DNA of 64,000 nt from Coptis chinensis. Taxonomy: Eukaryota > Streptophyta > Magnoliopsida > Ranunculales > Ranunculaceae. Every line of letters starts with the position of its first letter. The stretch's first letter is position 1. The stretch lies in NCBI GenBank assembly GCA_015680905.1, contig CM027382.1:1116001-1180000 (forward strand), in the 5' to 3' direction. Position numbers and translations under genes: made by a program. The notes under the pieces are model-generated. The model was not told where the DNA came from and made no database searches. It saw only the letters and a program-made list of their open reading frames with translations. Positions 23,310 to 33,842 of this stretch are shown here, one piece after another.

Positions 23310-23441
23310 CTCGAGCGAAAGGTGTCGTTGAGGAGTAGGTGGCTGAAGGTAGAGTCCATCTTAAACTGGAACATAATTATTGTTTTTCTTGCAAGGGTCC
23401 TTATAAGGGTCCATTGGACGTTTACCCTTATCTATGGGATC
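23310..23441 (-). other. Helitron exon E1, paralogous to exon E2
   Basis: A 132-bp (44-codon) exon of phase 0-0, between acceptor TTTCTACAG and donor GTATTAC. It encodes PIDKGKRPMDPYKDP...YVPVQDGLYLQPPTP. In unit A the Q codon before DG reads as a stop (TAA). Units B and C read CAA. The next exon, 23051-23184, encodes a related 44-residue block, showing an in-frame exon duplication. Confidence 0.75.
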
Positions 23442-24845
23442 CTGTAGAAACAAATAGAAATAGCTAGATACTCAATAAAATCTGTAGAAACAAACATAAA
23501 AAGGATGGGTAGGGATAACATACCATTGAGAGGAAAATCTGCAACAAAAAATGGTGCCTAAAAAAAAGACAAAGCAGCAGTGATTATGTACTTGATCAGC
23601 TTAATCAAAACCTAAAGGTAACTTAAAAACACACTAAATCAGTAAATTGATTAGTACATGTTCTATCCGGAACAATCATAGATAAACGAAAAGAATTTTC
23701 TTGTTCATAACCATCATCTCTTATATTGCAATCGAATAGTGTTAACACCTATGTCTCCACCATGAGACACCCCCCCAAGGAGTAGAGTGGAATTACTGTG
23801 GCCCCTATCCAAACCCACGGTCCACATTCCTCCACAGGGGTAAACTTCTTAACTTATATAGAGCAGTAGCACACTGGACTCCACCGGTTGTAAGCTCAAT
23901 TAATGTAGACTAGTTGGCACTTGGGCTTAAGCCTAGCAAATTTTTCAGGAAAAAGTCCATCAACATCCCATGTAAGTTACTTGCTTCATCATAGCGACCC
24001 ATGGGGAATCATCAAGCTTTCTCTCACGCTTTTAAATTTCAACTGTCACATCGCTTCTGGTGGAAAATTTTCCCTCCATAAGAAAGAAAGAGTTTTACTT
24101 AGATTAATTGAGTGACATCTAACCCCCTATATTTTAAAACAATAGAATTAACACATTTAAAATACGACTAAATTGAGTACTAAAAACATATAACTACACA
24201 CGGGACACTATTCAGGGTGTCATCTGCTCTTATTTTGCTTTTCTCCAACTCAAAGTTTCATTTTTTTTTTAACCAAAGACAAAAAAAATACATTTCAAAC
24301 TTTAGGAGAACTAACATAAATGTTGACCGTTTAAAGGTTCTAAAAGGTTTCCTTGCTTACCTTCCAACTCTAGCTCCTATGCGCCCATGAGACTTTTTGA
24401 AGAACCGGTGAGTATAATGAGCTGAAGTCCCAAACTACAAAGGGTTGAACAGGTTTGATAAAACAAAATAAATTAGGAAAACAAAATAATCACACATTAC
24501 GTTAAAGAATATTTTCTGAATAATTATTAGTTGGAAGTCCACTCTGTAAGGGATACATACATATTTAACATTGCCTTTAACATTTCAGCATACACATAGT
24601 AGAACTTTGATTACTATACTCAAAAGTCAATCCAATCTTCAAGCTAGACAAAAAATCACTGCCATTTGTTCGAGTTTAAAAGAAGGTGGACCCCAAAGAA
24701 GAGCATGTGGAAGACAATCCAATATCCTCATGTATTTTTTAAGGACAGAAGTTTCTCTAAAAATCTTGGTGATTTTTGAATCTTGTACAAGTCAACATTG
24801 TAAGTGGGAAGAGCCTAAAAGCCGAAAGGACCACATATCAAGGAC

Positions 24846-25062
24846 CAAAATATCGATATCGGTTAATATATCGGTGTACCCAAAAACCGATATATATCTA
24901 TTTTTTTTGTGACCAGTCCAAACCAAGGCCCAAAATATCGATATCGATAAATATATCGGTGTACCCAAAAACCGATATATATCGGATATATCCATTTTCA
25001 AGCTATAAACAATGTATTGATAGCTATAAACAATTCTCATAACTATAAACAATGTATTGATA
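24846..25062. repeat. ATCGAT-rich palindromic direct repeats inside the Helitron
   Basis: A block reading AATATCGATATCGRTWAATATATCGGTGTACCC and then AAAAACCGATATATAT occurs twice, starting at about 24846 and 24930. Each block contains internal palindromes (ATCGAT, and CGATATATATCG in the second). Next to it, CTATAAACAATGTATTGAT is repeated. The same array is present in unit B (about 46525-46742) and unit C (about 59717-59930). It encodes nothing credible. Confidence 0.8.
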
Positions 25063-25365
25063 CACATGCTTCTAAGGGAAACCTACATCCCCCTAAAACC
25101 AAATCTTAAAAACAACACTTTCTTTTTAGCGAAACATTGACTGGAGTTAACATTATCCTCAAGCAGGAATAAACTTACAGGTTATGGTCGAGAAACGGTA
25201 TTTCAAGATCCCGTAGCTTTGTAGAGTTCACAAAGCTCCGGTCATCTACATTTATAATATTTGCTGAATAATAGAGGAACAATTATACATTCAGTCTTCT
25301 GCAAGAGGCGTCCAGAACACATGAACTGAACCGCTCCTTCAAAGAACAAACAATAGCCAGACCTC

Positions 25366-25505
25366 ATTTTATTAGTGTACATAAAGAGGCATACATATAA
25401 TATTTGCTTTATTAGTGTACATAAAGCATTGTACATAAAGAATGAATGAATGAAAACTGAAGTCAGAATGAATGAAAACTGAAGTTAGAATGAATGAAAA
25501 CTAAT
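25366..25505. repeat. Short tandem repeats (GAATGAATGAAAACTGAAG)
   Basis: A unit of about 24 bp with GAATGAATGAAAACTGAAGT is repeated about three times, preceded by two copies of ATTAGTGTACATAAAG. Related blocks with CATTGTACATAAAGAATGAA recur at 26195-26275, so this end of the Helitron contains dispersed copies of one short motif. Confidence 0.75.
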
Positions 25506-26059
25506 TAAGAACTTAAGATACAAAGAGGACATATTGCTCCATTATTTTAGACATATTAAGAAGTTAATATGACTGTATTGTTTCTTTATTGGTAGGGTGC
25601 TCTTTTATGTATCTTTGATCTTTCTATGTGGTTCAGGCCGTAATGTAACCTAGGTATAGATGAATGCATTCGTAAATTTACAAGCCTGAAAATGGACGTA
25701 ATTTCAACTTAATTTCAGAGTGGCACCTATATGTCTAAAATCTCAACCCCGCCTTCATAATTAAAATACTAATTAAACCACAACAGTAATCATACAAAAA
25801 CTGAATAAACAAGCGAACCAAGGGAACATAAAATAATTTTATATTATCTATGAAGTAGATGCGAGATACTGCAAAATATTTACTGTCAAAATCCATTTTA
25901 TTAACCAATATTTACCCAAATTCTGATTTTGAAGTCATTTTCACTATACACCATCTTGGTTGAGCAAAAAAGAGTACCATGCAAACACAACACCATCGAT
26001 TTGTCGTAGTACTTCAACTTGTCCAACCTTTAATTAAGTTTGTTTCTTTCCCGCTTTTC

Positions 26060-26335
26060 CATAACACAAAATAACAAAAGATTGATTAAGAATGAAAACT
26101 GAAGTCAGACCTCATTTAATGCAGGCTTAAATTCATATAATGAGGCAATCAATCTTTTGTTAACCGCCTCCTTCAATCATTCGAGGAGATGAACAAAAGC
26201 ATTGTACATAAAGAATGAATCAAATAAAAACCGAAGTCGAATGAATGAACAAAAGCATTGTACATAAATAACAAAAGATTGATTAATAAATTAAAAGAAT
26301 GAAAACTAAAGTCAGACCTCATTTACTCGCGGCTT
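26060..26335. repeat. Duplicated block near the Helitron 5' end
   Basis: The block AATAACAAAAGATTGATTAA followed by GAATGAAAACT(G/A)AAGTCAGACCTC occurs at about 26072 and about 26268, about 0.2 kb apart, with intervening copies of GCATTGTACATAAA. The same arrangement is seen in units B and C (about 47750-48010 and 60920-61170). Confidence 0.7.
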
Positions 26336-26640
26336 CAAGCTTCGTCATTTACCTGTGTTGGTTGTGGAAATGAAACAAGGCAATTCTTTCTCTAGAGTGA
26401 CGGCGCCAGGAAGGAAGGATAGGGCATACATAGTTTGTTTGAAGAATAAGATCCAATAGATCCCAGTGTTAGGGCATAAGGGAGCATACTCTTTGGGATT
26501 GGCTTATTTTGCCATGTCACAACTTAGAAAAGACAATGGTAACCACTGGATGGAGGCCCTGTGGGCCCCATACCATTGTGTTTTATTAGATAGATAATGC
26601 TTATGTAGGGACTGTTTGTAATGTTTATATTGGTCTGTAT

Positions 26641-27394
26641 TAGGGGTGGGCAATGGGCCGGGTCACAAGTCTAAATCTCAAGCCCTGACCCTACTCTAAG
26701 CCCTCTTTAAAAGCTTTAGGGCCGGGTTTTAGGGTCGGGTTTTAGGGCCGGGCCTATATATTTTCTTTGTTTTACAAATGCCATTTTTCAGACAGAGGTT
26801 GTTTTTTTGGTTTCTGTGTTACAAATAACTGCTCTGTATTTCGCTTTAATGGTGTGGACGGAAACCTTTAGTTATAGACTTGGCTTGGATGTGAATAAAA
26901 ATATAATTTATAAGAAGTAAGTGAAAAAATAAATTGAGAATAATAAATTCTAGACTTTGATTTGATGATCAAAGGAATAAAGTCATATTTTTTTATTAGG
27001 CTAGTGCTCATTGTTCTTCATAGCTGCTATATAGGTTGACAAGTTTTTGTTATATAAGACAAGTTATTGGAAGTACCTTTGGGTATAAGACTGTAGGTGA
27101 TAAATTACAAAGGACAATGTTGTTTTAATTTAAAATATTTAACAAAGAGTTGGACAATTACAGACGTTATATTTATAGTGAAAATTTAAAACTATAACTA
27201 AGGCTTGGTTAGAATTTGAATTAGATTAGGGCCTATGTTTGAACCTTAGCCCTAGTCCTGCCCTAGAAGGCCTTAGGGTCGGGTCGGCCCTGCCCTAAAC
27301 TCTGTGAGGGCTTTAGTTGTAAGGGCTTTATAGGGCTTAGGGTCGGGTCGGTCAGGGCCGGGTTAGAGTCGTTAGGGCCAAATTCCCACCCCTA
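26641..27394. mobile_element. Non-autonomous hAT element (unit A), 754 bp
   Basis: The element starts TAGGGGTGGGCAATGGGCC and ends GGGCCAAATTCCCACCCCTA, so both ends share TAGGGGTGGG. It is flanked by the identical 8-bp sequence GTCTGTAT on both sides (26633-26640 and 27395-27402), the hAT target duplication. Many copies of AGGGCCGGG/GGGTCGGGT motifs lie near both ends, as in Ac-like subterminal repeats. It has no transposase frame. It sits 46 bp outside the proposed Helitron 5' end. Confidence 0.85.
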
Positions 27395-27402
27395 GTCTGT
27401 AT

Positions 27403-28194
27403 TGTAGATTTATTTTTATTATATTTTCTGTCAGTCTTGAATAAATCCGGTGTTTCTGATTAATAAACTTATTCATGTCTGTCTATATATCCATTCTGTA
27501 TACCTTGCACAATGTAAATTTTGGATATATAATTTTGGACTGTCTTAACCTAAACCAGTATTTCATCTAAGGACTATCAGTATCGCAATATTAGTAATTT
27601 TATGGTGGGTCTCGTCGCCTCGAGTTAGTTCGACTTTAAATGGAGCAAATTGATTGGGTTGAAAAAAATCAGCAAATTTGTTAGTATTTGCGTACATTAG
27701 TTAGATTATTGCCCATCTTTGAAGTACTATTACGAGTTTTAAAATGAGTATCTGAGCCATTGGTTGATCCTTACGTGCACATCTTAAGATCATCAAACGG
27801 TAAACTAAACACAAGCTTCAAGGTTCTAGGTTCAAGTTTCAAAAACGGTATCCTGGAAGTCATGGAAAGTAGGCTAACTAAACTAATAATGATAAAGTTG
27901 AGCATTTGTCCATTTCAGCTGAGGCATTGCTTAAATTGTCGAAAACTATAGCAGTTTCTTGATGTCAAGTATTGAACATCTTCACTTGTTGGTCGATAGG
28001 AGTTAATTTAGGTAGCAAGAGGTCGAAGCAATGGAAGAATTTTCATATTTTCGCAGAAGTCGAAGTTATTCAGGGTACAAGCAGCTGGCCGTAGAGTCCC
28101 AGAGCTCCCTAATGCTCAACTGCTCAAGAAAACACCCAAGTGCTAAGTACGCTGCCCTTGTAAAAAAATTATCGCAGATAAATAAATGAAAAAT
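27403..28194. other. Non-coding between hAT and copia elements
   Basis: Nothing is recognised. A short open frame at 27760-27951 has the same length in unit C (62610-62801) but is interrupted in B, and I recognise no family, so I do not call it. Confidence 0.4.
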
Positions 28195-28565
28195 TGTAGA
28201 GAAAAAGGGATGTTTTTTTCTATTTCACATTCAGACACGCGCCCAAAGAGGCCCTGACCTTTGAACTGAATTTCGTAAAGGTCAAATACAAGTTATCTGT
28301 GTTTGACGAATTTCGTGGGCATGTTAGAATTGCTCTCTTGTAATCTCTCTCTTTCTTGGTTTTGGAAAAAGTTAGGTTTTCCAAAACCTTAATTTTGTTT
28401 TTATACCAAAAAACAAATTTCGGTTATTCTTATGGCGAGGCCCACGAATTCAGTTCGGGCGCAGTAATTTCACTCTCGGCGGCAGTCGCGCTCTTTGTCT
28501 CTAGGCTCTTGGGCAAAGGGCGCTCGAACGCGTGAAATAGAAAAAAACATCCCTTTTTCTCTACA
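28195..28565 (-). repeat. Copia LTR with 34-bp perfect inverted ends (unit A)
   Basis: The LTR starts TGTAGAGAAAAAGGGATG on both strands. The first and last 34 bp are perfect inverted copies (28195-28228 and 28532-28565). It follows the polypurine tract directly. The GC-rich parts between the inverted ends are variable among the three units. The counterparts are 49852-50245 and 63045-63417. Confidence 0.8.
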
Positions 28566-30137
28566 TTCTCCACCTCGGTGATATTTTAACACATAAAACC
28601 AAGCCGAACACATCCAGCAAGAAAGACTCGCAGTCAACTACCCCGAAGGGCTATGCCCACACAGGGCTCTTTCAAACATGTAGGATTTGGAGCAAGTCCA
28701 AACAGTGTTGGAACTTAACTCCGGTGACAACTTTTGTCAGCATATCAGCAGGATTGTCATGGGTGTCCACTTTCTCAAGTGCTACATCACCATCCTCAAC
28801 GACATCCCGTATAAAGTGATAACGGACATCAATATGCTTGGTCTGTGCATGATGAACTTGGTTCTTCGCCAAATGAATAGCACTCTGACTATCACAATAC
28901 AAAGCAACACTATTCTGCTCAATACCCATATCATCTAGAAGACCTCGAAAGCCATAGTGCCTCTTTTTTGCGCCGCCCTTCGCCATATACTCTGCCCATT
29001 GGTAGATAGAGCAAGCAACCTGTGGCTGAAGCATAGACCTCCAACTAACCGGTGCACCATGCATCATAAACACATAACCGAGTCGATCGCGTCGTCTATC
29101 TAGATCACCGCGATAATCGGGAATCCACAAACCCATCGACATAACAAGTGCCTCCACCATAAGCTAATCCCACATCCAAGGTACCCTTCAAGTACCTTAG
29201 TACCCATTTCACCGCCTCCCAATGTCGCTTAAGATTTGCCATATACCACGCTACAACACTAATCGCACGGGAAATGTCCGGGTCGCGGTACACACCATAG
29301 CATACATCAAACTACCCACGGCACTTCAGATAAGGAACATTAGCCATATGCTTTTGTTCCTCCAATCAACTAGGGAGAGAACTTAGTCTGAAAGCCTAAA
29401 ATGCCCGAAAATAAAGGTGTAGAAACCGATTTTGCGATCTCCATACCAAATCATGAAATTACTTTCGAAGGTATTTCTTCCGAGATACAACTATCCGCCG
29501 CTTCTTCCTATCTCTGTCAATCTCCATGCCCAAGATCTTCTTGGCTCCACCTAAGTCTTTCATCTCAAACTTCGAGCTAAGTTGAGATTTCAACTTGTCT
29601 ATCTCCACCATGCTTTTGGAAGCAATAAGCATGTCATCCACATAAAGCGGGGAGATAGATGAAGTCATTACCACGAAGCCTTCTAAAGTAGACACACAGT
29701 GATCATACTTACTTCGGGTGTACTCATGTTGATCATGAATGTGTCAAAGCTTGTACCATTGCGGGCGATTGCTTTAACCCATACAATTGACCGATTCAAT
29801 TTGCATACATGATCTTCTTTCTCAAGAACAACAAACCTTTCGGGTTGTCTCATATAGATCTCTTCCTCCAGGTCCCCATGCAAGAAAGCAGTTTTCACAT
29901 CAAGTTGCTCTAACTCCAAGTCAAAGTGAGCAACTAAACTCAATAACACACGAATGGAAGTATGTTTGACCACGGGGAAAATACCTCATCAGTAGTCGAC
30001 TCATTCCTTACGCGGAGAAACCCTTTACTACTACTCTTGCCTTGTACCCAGTACTGTCGGACTCAGGAAGGACCTCTTTCTTTCCGAACACTCATTTACT
30101 GTCGATAGTCCTTTTGCCCTTTGGCAATAAAACTAGG
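28195..30137 (-). mobile_element. Ty1/copia fossil, 3' portion (unit A)
   Basis: Parts read on the minus strand: RT (LDVKTAFLHGDLEEEIYMRQP near 29880, and LYVDDMLIAS near 29640), RNase H (VALYCDSQSAIHLAKNQVHH near 28880, ending about 28672), a polypurine tract (GAGGTGGAGAA) and the 3' LTR at 28195-28565. Gag, protease, integrase and the 5' LTR are not present. The pol part has several breaks, so the element is dead. Its age cannot be measured without an LTR pair. It predates the segmental duplication, because units B and C carry parts of the same insertion. Confidence 0.85.
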
Positions 30138-32377
30138 TGATAAGCACCCAAAAGTGTATTATGAAACCCCATTGACACATATAAATTTGGTTAATTATGT
30201 GTTTAATAATCATGAAATAAATATATTTTCATACTTTTGCAGGTATTTGCAGTAAACATGGAAATATTGGTTAAACCGCAATAAAGCACGAGGAACGGCA
30301 GATATATGAATTCTCCCAAATCCGCACGAAGCATCAAACTTCCAAAGCTCCTACCTCTCGAACCCGGGACTCGAATGCGACAAGAGAGTCGCTCGGACAA
30401 TCGTATGATGAACTACGCGATAGGCGGGAAGTTGTAAAAGCGCCAAAATACCGGACCGCCCATGGATCGCATTACATGAGCCCACTACGGGGCCACAAGA
30501 TTGGATGAGTCATCAATCATGGAGCATGTCAAGACAAAAATAACAAATTATTGGTGCAAAGTTGACACCTTGCATGTAATAAATTAGATTATGTGTTAAT
30601 AGTGAAAAAAAGGCAAGGTGTCACTTTGCTTTAATATGGTGGATAAAAATGAATTAATGTGGTTTGATGATTCACGTGGGAGGAAATGAGATTTCTCTCA
30701 AAAGGAGAAGAAATTAGACAAGGGTGGGGGACACTCCATTTACTCCCTTGACTTATTTTCCTCACATGACATTATTTTAGTTCCTTAGTGAAAAAAATCA
30801 TAAGTTAGCTTTTAGTTTTTGTAAGAAGCTTGTAATAGTTTTAATGGAGGAAACACTTGTTTTCTTCTAGAAAATAAATATATCAGTGAGTTTGATTGTT
30901 TATCTTCTTCTTTTCTCTATCTCTCTTTTGTTTTTTTTTAGTTTATAAATCCTTGTCCCAAGGATCATGAGTTAACTTCCCTTTTGGGGAGTTAATCCAA
31001 CTCATGTGAGGGTAAATCAATTTTTGTTGGTTTGGTAGGTTGTTAGGAAGAACAACTAGCTCTACACCCTATCCCAAAATGATAGTTGGTGTAGTGTCTA
31101 GTTAGGAATCAAAGCAATGAGCTTAGAGATAAGTCATTGCTTAGTTTCACTTGCTAGCATGTGTGAGCTCTTAAGTGAGCCATACATGCTAGGGATCAAA
31201 TCTTTTCTTCCATTAGGGGCTTGTCTATGAGTCTAGGAAGGATCAAATAACCTTTTTCAAATCAACAACTAATGATAGTTTCACATGAGGAGGATTAACT
31301 CTCCACCTTTTCTTTCAAATCTGTATTTTGGTATTAAGTGCATGTTTTCAAACTTTAATGTCTTTCTTAATGTTTGTGTAGGAAGGAAAACCTAGCATCA
31401 ATATTATAACCTTACTCCTTAGTTCCCTTTATTGTAACATCCAATTTGTAGTTGTTCTAAACTTTAGGTTAGTTCGAATCCTTATTCCAACTCTACGAAA
31501 CGAAGATCGTGAGTAAGGAACTTTGAGTGCTTTTGCATCAATTTAGAGAGTTCAAACCTCTAAGTAGTAGTAAACAAGCATATATCAAATGGCGCCGCTG
31601 CTGTTCTAAAGCAATAGAACTTGGGCTACAGATCGAAAGTTGCATCAAGGGGGAACCCCCATTCTCTTCCTTCCTTTCCTTTTCGTTCGTTTACGTTTTT
31701 TTTTTGTTCAAATTCGTATTTTTACCTCGCAATAGACCTGTTCGCTCACAAATTTTTCGTTCCACTTCCAGGTACCAAAAGTTAGGACTGGGAAACATCA
31801 CTGCAGGCGATTATAAGAGTGCTGTAAAAAGTTGAAATCATTCTGAATTAAGCCGACACGTGCGGCGGCGATGTCGAAGTCGCGACGCCTTGTGCCTAAA
31901 TATCCGCCCTACATGACTGAAAAATTCGATAATCCTTTGGGATTAATCGCGTCGACAATTGAAACGTTTGTTTTCAAAGGGCTAAAAAGCGGGAAGCTTC
32001 TGAGTTCCAAATTTTCAATATTATTGTAATTTTTTTATGTTTTTCTGCATGTATGCCATGTATATAGTATTAGGAAAAATTTATGGATTATTATTTACGT
32101 ATTAGCCTAGAATTATGTATGAATCATGTGAATACTTTGTGAATATATATATGCGCGTTAAGCGGTCATGAATTACATATTAATGTATATATACATACAA
32201 ATGGAACTGTTTTGCATGGTTATCTATATATCTATATCTAAGTCACATGTTCAAAGATATATATTACCGAATGAGTGATTATTTGCATGTTAGCATCTAT
32301 AACTTAGGAGTTATACATAGTAATTAGGATGTGTTTTGGTATTTTGGCCATAACTTTGGCTCACGGTTCTCTGAATC
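30138..32377 (+). mobile_element. Athila-type gypsy fossil: 5' LTR and leader (unit A)
   Basis: An LTR of about 1.45 kb starts TGATAAGCACCCAAAAGTG and ends near 31587. It is followed at 31590 by TGGCGCCGCTGC, a primer binding site of the type used by Athila elements. About 0.8 kb of leader follows, ending at the segmental-duplication junction. No gag or pol is present in the window, so only the 5' end of the element was included in the duplicated segment. The family call rests on LTR length and primer binding site and is moderate. Confidence 0.6.
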
Positions 32378-33312
32378 ACACGTTTTCCTAAGCTAACACA
32401 CTCACTTGAGCTCAAGGGCTACATAGTCCACCACTTCTCACTAGTTGAGGACCTATGCTTCTAAGATAAGCTCAGTGCAGAACGCTTACTAAAGCATTCA
32501 GCTCACTCAAGCTCCAAGGCTCCCTCGAGCTACAACTTTCTTACTAATTGAGAGCCTACACTTCTAGGATCAATTCAGTACTTGTCAAACCAGTATCACT
32601 TGCATCTTCAGTCACTATTCCACGTGCTTCCCACGTGTGGAATTACTCTCTCATCAGGTCACCCCACATAATTGGAACGACCTAATGAGAGGGGGCTGTG
32701 TGAGGGACTAATATACACAACCAATGTATATTATACACGTGTTTAGCATAAATAGAAATACCACACCGACCTCATGTCCTCGTCCTCCGAGCTCGCTTCA
32801 TAAGCGACTCACCTTATATAGGTGATCTACTTCGGCTCATACTACAAGCAACGACACCATTGCCCGATCTAAGATGTTCGTCCTATGAGCTCGCTCCAGG
32901 GTGACACAGGTCCAACGGACGAGCTCACGCAGAACGCTTCATCTCATGACATCATCCCTTGTCCAGATGCAATCATTACCAGAGATATGCTTACACATCC
33001 CATCACCGCAATATACGAACCACTGCAACCACTCCCTATCATTACGGGATTCCTACCAACACCAACCCTACACGCATCTCTAATCTCAGTCACATATCTG
33101 TACCCGTCGGTACACGTATTGCGCAGATCTACATGCTCAACAATTATAAATACCCCCTACATGAACTACGTCAGACCTGATTCTTCTCTCCCATCATAAT
33201 CGATAGATAGATACGTAGGCAGTTCGCTCAACAACGAACTCGGTCTTTCCAATATTCAACCCCTTCTCCTCCTAATCTTATATGTAAAGGAAAACTAAAA
33301 CGCTCATTTACA
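32378..33312 (+). mobile_element. Tat-type gypsy tail and 3' LTR (unit B)
   Basis: About 300 bp of the gypsy 3' region, then polypurine tract GAGAGGGGG and an LTR at 32697-33312 starting TGTGTGAGGGACTAATATAC and ending CATTTACA. It is a copied piece of the fossil at 7960-12070, not an independent insertion. No coding domain. Confidence 0.75.
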
Positions 33313-33842
33313 ATTATTATTAATACGGTCTAAGAATCCAATTCGTTAATTTTATATATTTTTAATTTTTTATGGGTGGAGAACCAATATTTTTTTTCTC
33401 TGTTTAGCGAGAAATTGGTCATTTCGGTCGATTAATCGGTAAATTCGGTAATTAAATCGGATTGGTGAGAAAATTTTAAAAATCATTAAAAAAAATAATT
33501 GGTTTGCAAACGGTACGGGCGATCACCGAGATGACCGATATTGAATATCATAATAAATTGCACATCAGGCCTACGTATAAGATGCTTCAACTGTATGTAC
33601 AATTACAATCTCACTTACCAAAACGTGCTCTGCAACTTGATGTACAAACTTTCGGCTACTTGAGGCGACCACTTAAGGATGTCAATATGGCCCACAAGCC
33701 CACCGCCCGAGTGGCACATGAGCCAAGAAAGCCTTATAACTACCCACGGCCACAGTTTATTCGGTTGGTAAACTGTAAAAGCAAACAGAAAGTGAGTGGC
33801 AAGAAGCTAGGAATGAAGTGAGTTTAATCCTCAAAAGTCAAA
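33313..33842 (+). promoter_or_regulatory. Upstream region of the intact PIF1 gene
   Basis: Non-coding DNA of 530 bp between the LTR and the PIF1 ATG. Two TGGGCY-type Site II motifs (GGCCCA at 33689, AGCCCA at 33697) lie about 145-155 bp before the ATG. A short open frame on + at 33504-33821 crosses this region but shows no protein character, so I treat it as chance. This copy is shorter than that of unit A and lacks A's extra blocks. Confidence 0.45.

Larger units (their letters stand above)
17416..23441 (-). pseudogene. Helitron RepHel gene (unit A), multi-exon, frame-broken
   Basis: Exons on the minus strand: 23441-23310, 23184-23051, 22935-22885, about 22500-22222, 22149-22054, 21964-21866, then a long exon from 21782. 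The last four junctions share phase 2 and read through continuously. The long exon begins QQPFGDPAQYCEE and has an acidic stretch (DDEDEVDN), a Cys motif (CPFCSALHW, about 21600), the Rep N-terminal region (HPAYLPLHYVLMFPYGELGW, about 20890), the HUH motif (PHMHALIY, about 20260) and the two-tyrosine motif (YIHKYIFKGHD, about 19850). The helicase part follows from about 18900: [12 protein letters not shown] near 18460, an intron at 18181-18297, and [13 protein letters not shown] with HGQLYVA near 17600-17510. Several frame changes separate these parts as written. Many of them fall at CAG/CTG sites that differ between copies, so some may not be biological. Confidence 0.8.
15380..26594 (-). mobile_element. 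Helitron (rolling-circle transposon), unit A, 11.2 kb
   Basis: The element lies on the minus strand. Its 3' end is CTAG at 15380-15383, preceded on the minus strand by a 9-nt spacer and the perfect palindrome GTGCCGTACGGCAC (15393-15406). Its flank is T on the minus strand, as required for A|T insertion. The best 5' end candidate is TCTATCTAATAAAACACAA starting at 26594, with A as the flanking base. Plant Helitron 5' ends begin TC and are AT-rich, so this fits, but TCTAATAAAA at 26590 is an alternative. Between the ends lies a RepHel gene with multiple introns. No RPA-like gene was seen. The segment from 23442 to 26594 and the one from 15407 to 17415 hold no recognised gene. Confidence 0.8.
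11139..32377. repeat. Segmental tandem duplication, unit A (21.2 kb)
   Basis: This unit starts inside the gypsy 3' minisatellite and ends inside the Athila leader. The whole order (gypsy tail, PIF1, RNase H-like pseudogene, Helitron, hAT MITE, copia 3' end, Athila LTR) recurs in the same orientation from 32378 and from 51793. At the right edge, TGAATCACACGTTTTCCTAAG joins the unit end to the next unit start. The corresponding left edge in A reads GAGCAACACATTTTCCTAAG, so only the ACAC tetranucleotide and what follows are shared. Confidence 0.95.

Noticed and set aside
24571-24912. Plus-strand frame of 113 codons repeated in unit B
   Set aside because: It crosses the ATCGAT palindrome array, is broken in unit C, and has no protein-like features.
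28195-28565. Reading the 34-bp inverted-ended block as a MITE
   Set aside because: It directly follows a copia RNase H end and polypurine tract, exactly where the 3' LTR belongs. The MITE view is kept only as an alternative.
31468-31484. tRNA B-box-like sequence AGTTCGAATCC
   Set aside because: No A box, cloverleaf or acceptor stem nearby. It lies in the Athila LTR.
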